Part shown: in pieces, positions 49,560 to 61,185 of the stretch | How positions within the stretch are numbered: the stretch's first letter is position 1 | Layout of the letters: the number at the start of each line of letters is the position of its first letter | DNA from: Pisaster brevispinus | Lineage: Eukaryota > Echinodermata > Asteroidea > Forcipulatida > Asteriidae | Length of the DNA: 64,000 bases | NCBI GenBank assembly: GCA_023634235.1 | Contig: JAMKCF010000002.1 | Coordinates: 15,123,091 to 15,187,090, forward strand | Direction: 5' to 3' | Notes under the pieces: model-generated | Told to the model about the DNA's origin: nothing | The model's database searches: none | What the model saw: the letters and a program-made list of their open reading frames with translations, nothing else | Program-made: the position numbers and the translations under genes

Positions 49560-50929
49560 TCAAAATTTTTATTATCTCGTCAATTCAAAATATAATATTC
49601 CTTTAAACTGCCCTCAAAAATTTCACCAAGTTTTTGAATAATTATATAAACAAAAACGATGTGCGTTTCCACAAAGAAATGACACAACACAAAGGATTTG
49701 CCATCAGAAATCATCAAAAAAATAATTTTAATTTCATGTTTTGCATAGACATCACTTCAAACAAAAATAATTTGTCATTGTTATTTTTTATTTTTATTTA
49801 CACGGCAAAACTACCACACATTCTGTATCGGATAACATCCACATTAAACATCCATTATCACACAGAGAACAAATCAAAGAACTTCTTTTTAGGACAGACT
49901 CTCGTTTCTATGTTTTAACAAAAATAAATTAAGTAAATTAAATTACGAAAAACTGAACACACCTTTTTCCAATCAGATTAATAATTACAGTAATTGCAAA
50001 TCAAATCGGTAGAAAAAAATATAAAATATTCTTCTTCATATTACAAAAATGTACAAAATCTATTGTATCAAAAAGTAGAAAAATACCTACTTTGGAATGG
50101 AAGACAAAATAATGTTTGTAGAAAACAATGATAACAAATCTTTACGCTATGTGACAGCCTGGTGAAAGCCTGTGGGACTTTTTATCCTAAAATTATTAGG
50201 GGTTAGAACTGATCTAGAAGGGAGAACAAACTGGTTTCTTTTTGGTATATTATTAATCGGTACCCAATGTCTCGACAGCACACAGGGAACTCGACACGTA
50301 TGTGGTAGATGTATGCATTTCATTAGAAACAAACTGAAAAATAATTGTCCAAATGGATATGAAGTAGACATTCATCCTACTGCGGCCATCCTTGTCTTGT
50401 TCCATGTATCCAAACACGCACAAAACAGCACACCCGAAAGGGATCTGACTATTTTTCCATTAAGGCCTCGGGCCGCACACGAATTAGCAGCTGCATGTTA
50501 TGGCTTGGTTACCATGTTAACACGCATTGAACCATAGGATGCACATAGCAACGTCCTTGACAACAGCCGTAGACGTAGCCACAGCCGCCAACTCGGACAC
50601 AGTCTCAGTTTTGTGGCAAACTTTGTATTTCAATATAGTAGGAACAAAGACCAAGAAATGTCACCCAAACATTTAGTGATTAAAATTAACTTTTTGACTA
50701 AGAAACAAGACTCTTGTAAAGTGAAATAGAGATAAAACTTTAGTGACGAGGTTTGGACATTAATTTTGTACCAGAAACAAATTAATTGTCTATTTTAATA
50801 ATTCGGCCTACCCTGCAAAATCTTACTAAATTAATTCACAAAATATATTAAATTCACCAAAAAAAAAACATTTCGAAAATATTGACTTAAATATGAACAT
50901 GAAAACACTTCTTATATCAAAACAATTGT
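49560..50929 (-). other. Probable gene B 3' UTR / downstream region
   Basis: Strongly AT-rich. Minus-strand AATAAA signals lie at about 49783-49800 and 49568-49573. A Pumilio-type TGTAAATA (49795-49802) overlaps the first group, and a K-box TGTGAT lies at 49857-49862. An open frame on the opposite strand (50172-50537) has no recognisable domain and is not called. Confidence 0.4.
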
Positions 50930-52020
50930 CTACCATGGTCTCCACATTGGGTCGTCGTCCCCAGACACTTCATAATTTGGATAAACCCCCGACAGTCGAA
51001 TGGCATGTCGCATCTGCTCTCGTGGTTTCTCGTGAGAGGCTTGTCTCGGTGGCGAGATTTCGGCATTAAAAGGGAAAGAAATGGCGAGCGGCGGGGCGAT
51101 GATAGAGGGGGCGACAGCTCCTGGTCGCGGTGAAATGAGCTGTGCAGTCGATATCGGAATGGCAGTCCAGGCAGCTTGTTGGCCGTTGGTGATCGTAGCT
51201 GGCGCTGTTGACGTCATTCTTGGACTTGCCGTGGACGCAGGTGAGACTGCGGGGCTGACATTGCCGGAGCGTTCTGCTGATACGGTTGCGACAGGACTTG
51301 GCTTTTGAAAAGCGACTACTCCTGGGAGCGAGGTGATAGGGTTTGCTTGTGGGGCATAGACAGGGATAAGATGGGTAGGTACCTGACCACCAGGGAGTGA
51401 CTGGCTGGGCAGTACGAGCGTTATCATATCGTTGAAGTGACGCGGGTGCGGGGACGCTTTTGCTGGTAGACTTTGTGAGACGATTACAGACTGCGTGTTC
51501 GCCCCCTTGGCGACCGGAGTGTCAGATTGGGATGAGGTCGTCACGGGGAGTTGTTGGTCCTGCACGATTGGTGCCTGACGGGGGAGCCCAGTCCTTGCCC
51601 CCTCTACATTCGGTGAGGTCAGGAACGTCCCGGCCGGCTGTCGTCCCACGGCTACTTTATGGGCTCTACTCGGCGGCGGTGTAGGGAAGCTCGCGTACGG
51701 TAGCTGAGCGGAGTTGACTTGGATTGATGGACTGGGGCGAGCCATGACATCCAATCCCTGTGACGTGGCAGCTGGTTTCGGGGATGGCTGCATGTGATTG
51801 GTTCCTTGAGTCTGTGGATGGGGACCGCCGGAATTGATTGGTTGCTGTCCACGGTGCTGTTGATGGGAGGTGCACAGCCCAGCGAGATGACCCAAGAGGC
51901 GGGCCCGCACCTCCGGGTTCTCATCCATCGCCCCGCCGAGGTAACGCGAGACTTCCCCCATGCACTCGGCGAATCCCGTCCGGTACTTCGTGAGAACAGC
52001 CGGGTCGACATCTACCGAAG
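50930..52020 (-). CDS. hes1-like: Gene B coding exon 4 (Orange domain to WRPW, stop TAG)
   Basis: The acceptor is TTTATAG, and coding starts at the Ser-Val-Asp-Val-Asp-Pro segment. It carries the Orange domain, a Pro/Ser/Thr-rich linker, the IPVYA block and terminal MWRPW, then TAG at 50932-50930. The open frame runs upstream into the intron as far as 52093 but is not coding there. Confidence 0.95.
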
Positions 52021-55000
52021 CTATAAATAAAATAAGAAAGAAAACACATTTAGACTTAAACTTGCAGACGTAATGCATCAAGCACTCACACAACCATCAA
52101 TCGGATTGACCACATCCCATTTATTGATTTTCAGCTATTTAAAATTGAATATTGATTTCAACACCATTACCCATAGTCGCTGCTTTATCAATTTTAGATT
52201 AAGCCCATTCTATAGAAACGAAACCTTTTTTTTGACACGGGGGGGCGTTTTAACATAGTACTTAACCTAATACTCTTCTTGATTTTTGAAAGTTTAAATT
52301 TACGGTGGAAAATTCTCAGGAAAAAAATCGACTTCTAAACCGAAAAACAATTCAACTTTCTCAAAAAAAAGAGAAAAAAAGAAGAAAAAGCTATTTGAAA
52401 TTTAAGTCTAAATTTTCTGGTTAAATCGGCCAGAAATCGGACGCGGCATTTTTAAATAAACAAAAATATTTCCTCTGACTAGCAACTCGAGGGAGTTATT
52501 ATGCCAACAATTTGTTTGTTATAAATCATACACACAGGCCTAACTATAATTCAGAAGCATTGGCACCTTTTTAACCCAGCCTTTCATAAGACTGTTCTCT
52601 TTTTATTGTGTGCAATAACCGAAAGAGGTAAAATGCATTTTTTTTCTTTTGTAGCTAGGGAATCAATCATTTCGGATAGACCGTGGGATCTTTTTTTGAA
52701 TTGATTGGTAAACAGCAACTCGCGTTGGTCCAACATTTACTACGGTTTCACTTTCATTTGGAGTCCGTGTTTACGGCAGCAGTTGCTACCGACAAAAGGC
52801 GTTGTTTTGGCTTCTATTCTCTTGCGCTTGTCCGTGGTTTCAAGCATAGAGAAAGGTTTTCAAACATACCCACTCTCGAGGACCTTTCCTGTTTGTTTGT
52901 TTGTTTATTTCCTACTTCACCAGACAATGCTTGGAGCGCTTAAAATGCTGGACTTCCCGAGGTCCGTTCAGTTGAAGGTGTTCTGAGTGGGGTTTTTACA
53001 TTCGCAGTCACATCCCAGGTAAATTTAGATGCAAATAATTTCTTGTTTTGTGTCGATAGGCTTATACTTTAAAGGCCCGTTCGTAACTACGGCTTTGGCT
53101 TAGGGCTTTGGCTTAGGGCTCCGGCTCAGGTTGTGTCGTGGTTTCGAAAAGGGACACAGACCGTTATCACACTGTCACAACCTTCGTCTTGTTCCCTGAC
53201 TGCAGTCAATTTAAGGAACGTTGATTCACATTGAATTTATCATTGAAGGAACACACTATCGGTTTACTTCCAGCCTCGATTTGGTTACATTGATGTGAAT
53301 GGGGGAGAAAACAAGATGGCCACACCATAGCGAGTAAACTGGTGGTGGTAAAACCGAAACTTTCATCAAACAAACTTGAAAGATAGCGCACATGATTTTC
53401 CACTTACTTTTGACTTGTTGGCGTTGGACGTTTCGCAAGTACCGGACGGTCATTTCCAAGATGTCTGCCTTTTCCAACTTGGAATGACGAGGATTCTACA
53501 AAGAAGCAACAAACAAAATACATTGTAGAAATTAAGGGGTAAAACTTTCATTTCAGTGTCCATGTTTCCATCCTCAACACTTGTAAATTTGTAATGGTCA
53601 AAAAAACAAAACTCTTAGTATAAAGAAATCATCGTGAGAGTTACAGTTAAGGTTTAATCCTTAGTTTAAGAAATCATACAAAATGTGAATCTAAATTAAG
53701 GCCAAGTTACTTTAAAAAATACATCAGTTGATTGTTTTGTTTTGGGAGTTTTTCAGAAAGAGTATAATGGCCTTGATATTTTCCCCCATTTCTTTTAAGG
53801 AGGAAAGCCAACGTAAAATTTACTGACTTTGTAGAACTTAGAAGTCTCAAATATGGGTTATTTAAATCATGTAAAAGAATTATGCCTAGTTAAAGCAAAA
53901 ATACATCAACAATTAAGCCTTTTGGTGCAAAATTGTAAAAATAATATTAAAATAAAAGGGTGCGGCTTCAAACAAAGGAGGGCGGGGACGCTCAACTTTT
54001 TACTAGGTCCTTCAAGTTCAGCTTTTCCTTTCATGTGAACCAACAGATCTAGGTCCACCATTTCTTTGCATATTAAAGGTATGTTTTCATAACGGTAAAA
54101 CATTCAACTAACATTTTTTTTAATGTAGACTTTATTTCCCCCAAAAAAGACCTGGGTTCAGTTTTACGTCAATTACAGCCTACCATTTTATTGTGAGTTT
54201 TGCCCGATTTTATGTGTACAAAAAGACTGAAAATTTTTACACAACCCACAAAAACCCGATTTGTTTACCTGAAAGAATCGTCAGCTGTAAAGTTTTTTGC
54301 GTGGTTAGGTTTAGAAGGGTCGATAATCTGTCGATTACAAAAATAACCCCGGCTTCATAATGGGACATTGCGCAATCTATAACGGGTAACTTTGTAGATT
54401 ACGCGCATGACAGCGTGTGCAGAAGTGACGTGTCAACAACACCTCTCATGAATAATTCATATATTTTGTGTACGGCCCGATGAATTATGTATGCAGCGTC
54501 GCGTTGTCATCATGACCATAAATAAAAATGATATCACAAAAAGTTGCAAATCGGGCAGGTCCGCTCATGCCCGTGTGTTTATTTACATAAACCCAGCTTA
54601 ATGGCAGCGGGGCTAACTCAATCCACGCTTAGAACGAAGGGTACAATAAAAATAACGAGAAGGAAATGAAATTAAGACCACAAAAGAAATGTCAGATACG
54701 TATGTAAGTTCCGGAAAAGAAAAACCTGTGAAAATGTATTTCCTTGTTTAGTTTGAATAACAACCAAGTGGGCGCCTTTGTACCTGACATGTCAAAATCC
54801 AAATAAAGTTTGGGGTAGGATTGGCGGTGAGAATTTACTTCTCTGTACGATAAATCACACTTTTTTACAATCTAGTGTGGTTTGCAGTAACACCATGTAC
54901 ATGAGTAGGATTTGAAACTTTGCATAGTGGAGATACATTCTAGTAAGGTTTGCAGTAACACCATGTAAATGAGTAGGATCTGAAACTTTGCATGGTGGGG

Positions 55001-56635
55001 ATACAATCTAGTAAGGTTTGATGTAACACCATGTAAATGAGTAGGATTTGAAACTTTGCATGGTGGAGATACAATCTAGTAAGGTTTGCAGTAACACCAT
55101 GTACATGAGTAGGATCTGAAACTTTGCATGGTGGGGATACAATCTAGTAAGGTTTGCAGTAACACCATGTACATGAGTAGGATCTGAAACTTTGCATGGT
55201 GGGGATACAATCTAGTAAGGTTTGCAGTAACACCATGTACATAAGTAGGATTTGAAACTTTGCATTTTTTTGTTCTGGTTCTGCGCTTTGCTCAATTTAC
55301 TCGTCAAGATGTGATACATGCGCTCGTGGCTATATGTTTTACACTAAGCCCCACCCTCCCCCTTAACTTGACTACGGTACCACTCTTACTTAGTAAGTAG
55401 CAGGTTCTCCTTCGAGTTTGTTGGATATATTTGGAACACTATGACTGAAAACTGCTCTGTAAACCAACAACGATTGGCATTGGGCCAGTACAATCCCGCT
55501 AAACAACTTCAGAGTCCAAAGGTTTAGTATGGTCAAATCACATGTCCCATTTGATCATCTGAAGAATACATAAATATATAACTGGGTTTTTCACTGAAAT
55601 TAATTGTGGTATTTTTTTTACCTGTGCTTCCACAAATCTCACGTTTTGACCTGAAATCGTGACTAGTGGAGACAAAATTGTTGTCACACAGACCCCCAAA
55701 AATGAGCTGTTTTCATTGACGGGAGATAATATTGCAAAAATACAGTTAGTGGCCTGACGTTTCGACCCTAGCAGAGTCTTTCTCGAAGGCTAAATGACAA
55801 GACTACAGACATAAACATGTAGACATTGCTGATGTAACAAAAGCAGTCAAGTGGAAAATACACAGAGAAAACAGGAGATAATATTGTTAGATTTCCTTTT
55901 TATTTTGAACCTACATTTTTGTTCAGCCCATCAAGAACCAAGGACTTGAGTTGCTGCAGACTCTCATTGATCCTCGCTCTGCGTCGCTTCTCCATAGCCG
56001 GCTTCGATGCCTGTCAAAATACCAACAGGAAGATAAAAACTTATTGATTGGCTCATAGTTTTGCAGAATGTCCATCTTAATTTCATTTGAAATGACAGAT
56101 CATAATGTTAGATGACAAGAGCATAGATTTTCTTGAAGACTTTGTTTGAGTTTGAGGCTACTTAAGATAACATGCAGAGCTTAAACAGTTCATGGCTAGA
56201 AACGCACATATCATTAAATTGTAAAGCAACATATATTCACTGAGATTGTTCCGTCTTAAAGTATACATTTAAATAAGAAGCCATCTTGAAACTGTATGAA
56301 AAACAAAACACATACAATATAAAGACTTCTGGTTAAATCTTAGCCAGCTGACATAATTCATTGTAACCGTTTAAACGTTTTAAACAAAACTTCCATAAGT
56401 TGATGATTCGATACAATCTCTTCAAGACGTCGAAGACAAACAAAACGTTGCGTGAATTAGGATCCACACAGCCGGACACACGCCCCTTTTAAAATGAGAC
56501 AGTATTCATTTCGCATGAATAATTAATTAACCCATCCAATTGAATGTATAATAATTTAATTATCTTAAGTAATCAGCTTAATTGATAAGATGTAATCACC
56601 TTCATTGTTTGTTTCTCCGATGGCGCGCTTGTCAT
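50930..56635 (-). CDS. hes1-like: Gene B: Hairy/HES1-class bHLH-Orange-WRPW repressor, 4 coding exons, 436 aa
   Basis: Spliced CDS: join of 56635-56600, 56010-55915, 53495-53408 and 52020-50930 on the minus strand, all GT-AG. Residues 13-69 are the b[20 protein letters not shown] with the Hairy proline at 16, and helix 2 [17 protein letters not shown]. The Orange domain is about 85-123 ([17 protein letters not shown]...GHLAGLC). The block [12 protein letters not shown]...IPVYA lies at about 272-296, and the protein ends DDDPMWRPW (WRPW 433-436). It is expected to be a nuclear, Groucho-recruiting repressor under Notch control. It shares exon layout, the IPVYA block and WRPW with gene A but lacks gene A's Gln-rich run and differs through most of exon 4, so the duplication is not recent. 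Assignment to HES1, HES4 or an echinoderm-specific Hes needs a tree. Confidence 0.95.
53408..53495 (-). CDS. hes1-like: Gene B coding exon 3 (loop, helix 2)
   Basis: Eighty-eight nt, acceptor TTTGTAG, donor GTAAGT. It encodes [15 protein letters not shown] and [14 protein letters not shown], ending one base into a Thr codon. The consensus donor decides the boundary: AAAA before GTAAGT keeps the frame into exon 4. Confidence 0.93.
54871..55265. repeat. 68-bp tandem array, about 6 copies, inside gene B intron 2
   Basis: Units contain GGTTTGCAGTAACACCATG and GAAACTTTGCATGGTGG. Copies are highly similar, so the array is young or homogenised. The unit corresponds to the outer part of the palindromic element at 21.1-21.3 kb. 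Confidence 0.85.
55748..55800 (-). mobile_element. Retroelement-end fragment (Penelope-like candidate)
   Basis: On the minus strand it reads GGGTCGAAACGTCAGGCCA after a TTCGAGAAAGACTCTGC stretch. The same 3' motif, ATCGAAACGTCAGACCA, is at 61748-61764. This sequence type is familiar from ends of Penelope-like elements. Confidence 0.35.
55915..56010 (-). CDS. hes1-like: Gene B coding exon 2 (basic region and helix 1)
   Basis: Ninety-six nt, acceptor TTGACAG, donor GTAGGT. It encodes [15 protein letters not shown] and [17 protein letters not shown]. Most basic-region residues match gene A. Confidence 0.95.
56600..56635 (-). CDS. hes1-like: Gene B coding exon 1
   Basis: Twelve codons, [12 protein letters not shown], with donor GTGATT at 56599. 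It ends in phase 0 before the basic region, as in gene A. The short N-terminus and position next to the promoter support this start; a second in-frame Met lies at codon 11. Confidence 0.88.
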
Positions 56636-56936
56636 CTTGCTCTGCGATCAACCCGGTAGGTGTATCGGAATGTTGACCAACTGCACCCGGTTGATTAATA
56701 AGAAGGGCACACGTTTCGGCATGCACACACACTACTTGGTTGGGATTGCAGGATTTCTAGCGACCTCTTAGTCATGTAATCATCCACCATGCCTCGGTGG
56801 CTCGGTGACAGTTCGAGTATGATTCCCTCTACGCATCGGAATGGCTCGGCTTTTTTCTTTTCTTTTTTTCCACTCGCCCTCTCTCTTTCTCCTTTTGACT
56901 GAGGGGGGACCTTCCCGTAATACCTGGAGATGTGGT

Positions 56937-56968
56937 CGTGTGAATCCAGCACTGGAAGACTTCCCACA
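56937..56968 (-). promoter_or_regulatory. Gene B paired CSL/Su(H) site (SPS) in proximal promoter
   Basis: CGTGTGAA (56937-56944), a 16-bp spacer and TTCCCACA (56961-56968) form a head-to-head SPS about 302 bp upstream of the ATG. Orientation and spacer match the gene A element, but the spacer sequence differs, so the half-sites are what is preserved. A CCAAT box lies at 56983-56987. Confidence 0.82.
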
Positions 56969-57194
56969 GATCTCCCCGTCGACCAATAGACACGTCCGAA
57001 ACAATACCGTCTTGGGAGGCTTTTGTGTACCCACTCGCGACCGAGCCGACCGGATTGGCTGAAGTTAATGGCGGCCATTGTTGGGAGGTGCAAGCCCATT
57101 GGCTGGCTAACGTGACGACGTCATCGACGCAGGGGTAATTATCGCTGACAGTTGACCCGATTTTGTTTTGCATCCGTGAGAAATGTGGCTGCCA

Positions 57195-57325
57195 ATGTTG
57201 GCAGCGCACGTGCCGAGTCCTTCGTTTATCATCAGGCAGCGAGCGTGTGGACAAACGTGGGAAAACCACGCCCCCAGACTAAAGACCCCCGCACACAGGT
57301 ATACACAGGTATGACCGGTAAACAA
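57195..57325 (-). promoter_or_regulatory. Distal promoter block of gene B, conserved in gene A
   Basis: Ordered motifs: ATGTTGG (57195), CACGTGCC (57207), CGAGCGTG (57240), CSL site CGTGGGAA (57256-57263) running into AACCACGCCC, AAAGAC (57281) and GGTAAACAA (57317-57325). Internal spacings differ from gene A by only two bases between the CSL and forkhead-like motifs. Confidence 0.65.
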
Positions 57326-57330
57326 GTGCC

Positions 57331-58241
57331 GTGTCGGTCACAGGAGTACGTGGCCCATCCAAAACCGTATAGACCCCCGTAGGGTACGAGATGGCATTGT
57401 TTGAAGGTAGCGTAGCTACAAGGGGGGAAAATACTCACAGGCTTCTACCGTGACGCGTCGACGGCGACGAGTGGCTGGCCCGGAATCTGAGGCTGAGCTT
57501 CACCGGCGGGCCTTGGCGTAAATTACACCCCAAGCGCAGGCCGGTGCGAAAATAGCAACACACTGTATCAGAATGCGGACTATTTAAATACCGATACTCT
57601 ACCATGTACGAGGATTTTCTTTAAAAAGGCGGGAATGAAAGAGAGAGAGGAAAAAAAACCTCTACTTCTTGTAAGAGTGTAAGAACGATTTGCCTTCTGG
57701 GCACAGCGTTAATGCAGTAGTCATGTAGGCTCCCCATGCACAGCTGTTACTTTTTAAACGGAGACGCGGTAATGCCAGGTCGCCATGGAAACGGCACGCA
57801 CGGACCGCTAGAAACGGGGATTTTCGGGTTTCGAATTAAAATTGGCTAATAATTGCCTTTTTCTCTCTGGTAATTATTAACTCGTTTTCGTGTCGGAGTT
57901 AATTTTGTCAAATTAGTGAAGAGATGGGTTTTCCCGGGGCTTTTTTTGTTTAATAGAAAGATTGCAGACGTGCGGGAGTGGAACTGAGTGTAGTTTGAAT
58001 CATTGTTGATTAAATATCTCTTCGAAGAAGAACTTCATGAAGTTAAATTTAGTTTACTTTTACAATGCTGGAACTATTGTTGGATGAAATCAGATGAAAT
58101 CGTTAAGACAACCCGATGGTCCACAGTCGGCACTTGGAAATTCATTGTGTGAACTGAAGTTATTCCCGTAAAAGTGTCAAACAACAAACACTCTTACGGG
58201 ATTCAATTAACCTTCTGCCGGCGTGCCTACCGTTTAAAGGC
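57331..58241. other. Upstream of gene B, nothing coding seen
   Basis: GC-mixed sequence with no gene signal. Confidence 0.45.
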
Positions 58242-58614
58242 CTGTTATACCAGTCCCTCGAACGGGGCATGTTATTAAGGGCATATTACCGGTACCCCGA
58301 TCGGGGCGCGTTATAGAAGGCACGTTACCGCTACCTCGGATGGGGCACGTTATTAAGAGCATTTACCGGTACCCCGATCGGGGAACATTATTAAGGGCAT
58401 GTTACTGGTACCCCAGTCGGGGCACAATGTTAAGGGCATGTTACTGGTACCCCAGTCGGGGCACAATGTTAAGGGCATGTTACTGGTACCCCAATCAGGG
58501 CACAGTGTTGAGGGCATGTTACCGGTACCCCGATCGGGGCACGTTAATAAGGGCAAGTTATCGGTACCTCGAACGGGGCATGTTATGAAGGGCATGCTAC
58601 CGGTACCTTGACCT
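58242..58614. repeat. 39-bp tandem array, 9-10 copies, palindromic unit
   Basis: GGTACC-type cores recur at 58291, 58330, 58368, 58407, 58446, 58485, 58524, 58563 and 58602. Each unit carries palindromes (ACCGGTACC, CCCCGATCGGGG). Because 39 is divisible by three, frames stay open on both strands; these are not genes. Confidence 0.85.
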
Positions 58615-61185
58615 GATGTTACAGGCTAGGTGTAGAACTTTTTTTAATGGATATGTTACAGGTTCTGTTCTTTAATTGACTTGTTGCACTTTTTAAGAGT
58701 TTCGTGGAGAAATACTTTAAATTGTTCTCTTTTTTAAAGAAGAAAAACATCATTGTACAGTTCTTTTCTCACTTTTCCTCTATTTTTCTTTCTTTTCCTT
58801 TCTTCTTTATTTTATTTATTTTTTTCTAGTCGAGATCGGTGGTGGAACTAATCCTAGTTTAGTTCGTGTTTGTTATGCGTGTGCAAAAGTCAAGGTGGGC
58901 ATTCTCCCACACAAAGTTGGGGGAGAGCCAGCGAACAAACACAGTCACTGGTGGTTTTAACTTTTTGCATCAATTAAGAAATAAAGTGTCGCATACATCA
59001 TTAAATTCAACAATGTTATATTTTTTTAATAGCTTTCCCTTTCTGACAAAGATTGATTAAGAGTGAACGCTACAATATAAAAACCACTATAATCTGTTTC
59101 CAAATATTTCCTACAATTTGAAAAAAATTCGAGCGCTACGGCTCATAAAACCTCGAGAATAATATACATAGAGCACGAATAAATGTTTCTGAAATTGTCA
59201 ACTTAGGACTAGTGCCACCCCCCCCCCCCTTCAAAGGTCCAAGCCGATATCATAATCGCATTACGGGGAGGGCTCTATTGCTAGATGTACACACACCGGA
59301 CGAGAACAAAACACGTGTGGCGAGGAAAGGTGTGCCTGTGTAATAAGAAAAACACAAATGAATTTTTTTTCTTTCTGTTTGAGGGGGAGAAAATAACAGG
59401 GTAAAACATTATCAGAAAAGAGCCCCGTGTGTGTGTGTGTGGGAAAAGTGGTACCACGGTAGATCCCACGCTTTTTGGGGTCTATCGCTCTGTCGGTCAG
59501 GTATATGGGAACCAACAATGCTTTACCCTACCTCTGCCAGGTCTCACCCATTGTTGTAGTCTACAACACCTTTGCGACTAAAAGAATTTGTGTATATAAA
59601 GAGAGAACAACACAAAATTTGAGCTCTTTCTTTTTTGGGGATCAACTCAGTCATTGAAAAGTCAGTGGGTTTTATATAAACACATTTTTTTTTCTCTCTC
59701 TCTCTCTCGTTAACTGATAGATTAGACAAGTCTTTCGATTTTGAAGTTTCTCCCACGGTCTGGTCTGTATCACGTGCCTTGCGGTCTCGAAAGAATCAAA
59801 AACTAAACAAAACAAAATGCAAACAACCGTGTTGCAAAATATAAACCTAAATCTGGCTCTCCAGACTCCAATAATATTTGGTGTTGATCATTTTGATAAG
59901 ATAAAAAATGAGATTGGTTGTGTTTGTTAATGACGTCATAACACGAAGTTTAACAATGTTTGGGCAAACCGCGACCAAATTCCCGTTTTCCCGAAGTATC
60001 TGACCCTCACTCTTCCCAAAGGACATTCACGGGTCATATATTTATTGACTTAAATTGTATTTGTAATTCCATGGACAATAAGACACACGAGCAAAAGGAA
60101 AGGAAATCAGTTTTTAAGAAGAAGAAAAAAATGGTCACGGAAAAAGATGTGCTCTATATACCAGACCCCGCTCATTTTAATCAAGAAACATGTTGATAAA
60201 ATGCAAATACACAGATCATTATAATTGAAAGTGAACAGTGAAAACAAACATTATATAATAGAATACATATAGACCTACCTACGATCCTTATTATTAATTA
60301 AGAGCCAAACAAAAACAGTACACATAACCAGACTAAAAAGTACAAGCCCAAACCCCTATCAACCAAGAACAAACCCTGACGACTTAATCTTGATAAAGAT
60401 TATTGCACATCCAAGACGGAAAAGATACAAATCTTGAGTTTTATCATTTAGACTTTCTGTCAAAAAAAAAACAATCGAGCGACTGCTGTGTATACCGCAC
60501 CTCTTGTTTCGTCCAAATGCTAAAGTTCCGTTTGTATAAATGGGTTGCCAATTATATTCTTTTATTTACTGTTTTAAAAGACAAAACACTTTTTAACCAA
60601 GGTTTTTTTCCTCATGTTATGGTGGGGTTTGTTCCAGTTTCGCAATAAGGTACAATACAATACTATAATATTGTGATTCAAGCATACATTATAATACATT
60701 TTAATCAAAATTAAATTATTTGGGTGGAATTTGTTTAGTCAAGACCTGTAAAAAAAGGGGGAAGTTTCTTTGGTTCCTTACAATTACGGAGTCGGAAATT
60801 GCAAACTACAAGTTAACCTGTATCGGTCAACTGGGGTATCGGATACGTAAAGTCTATTTTGAATTGTTGAAAATGGTAAGTACTTTAAGTTCAGACAAAT
60901 TTTGCATAATGCGGTTAAAACATTTGCCCTCAGTTGTGTTTATAAAACAAAACCGTACGCTAACAAATCAATTTGTTTTTCATCCACGTATGAAAAAACA
61001 GGTGTTAAAAAAAAGGAAACTTGTCAACCTCTCCCCTAAAAATGGGAGGGACATTTTTTTGTCCGACTTGAATACTTTGAATAATGATGGCATCAAGATT
61101 AGCTTTTGTATACACAAAGGTAAAAAAAAAATCGTTTGTGTATTTTATGAGATGACTTGGCCACGGAAAACTGGACGAAGGTGAG
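58615..61185. other. Intergenic, nothing coding seen
   Basis: A CSL-type TGTGGGAA at 59438-59445 sits at the end of a GT run. The frame at 60720-61184 (154 codons) is Lys-rich with no domain and is not called. Confidence 0.45.

Larger units (their letters stand above)
53496..55914 (-). other. Gene B intron 2 (2,419 bp)
   Basis: It contains the 68-bp tandem array at 54871-55265 and, near 55750-55800, a fragment resembling the end of a retroelement. The rest is AT-rich with no coding signal. Intron 1 (56011-56599) and intron 3 (52021-53407) are AT-rich; intron 3 carries a short tandem of TTTGGCTTAGGGC at 53090-53125. Confidence 0.7.
56636..57330 (-). promoter_or_regulatory. Gene B promoter and 5' UTR region
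   Basis: GC-richer island with the SPS, inverted CCAAT boxes (ATTGG at 57054-57058 and 57098-57102) and the distal conserved block. The inverted CCAAT box is 419 bp from the ATG, against 417 bp in gene A. No clear TATA box is visible. Confidence 0.6.

Noticed and set aside
50172..50537. 121-codon frame antisense to the gene B 3' region
   Set aside because: No domain; lies opposite the probable 3' UTR.
58340..58611. 13-residue repeat proteins on both strands
   Set aside because: Period of 39 in a palindromic array keeps frames open; no start context or homolog.
58242..58614. CRISPR-like regular repeats
   Set aside because: Eukaryotic tandem array without unique spacers; no cas genes.
60720..61184. 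154-codon open frame
   Set aside because: Lys/Phe-rich from AT-rich DNA with no recognisable motif; looks like chance.
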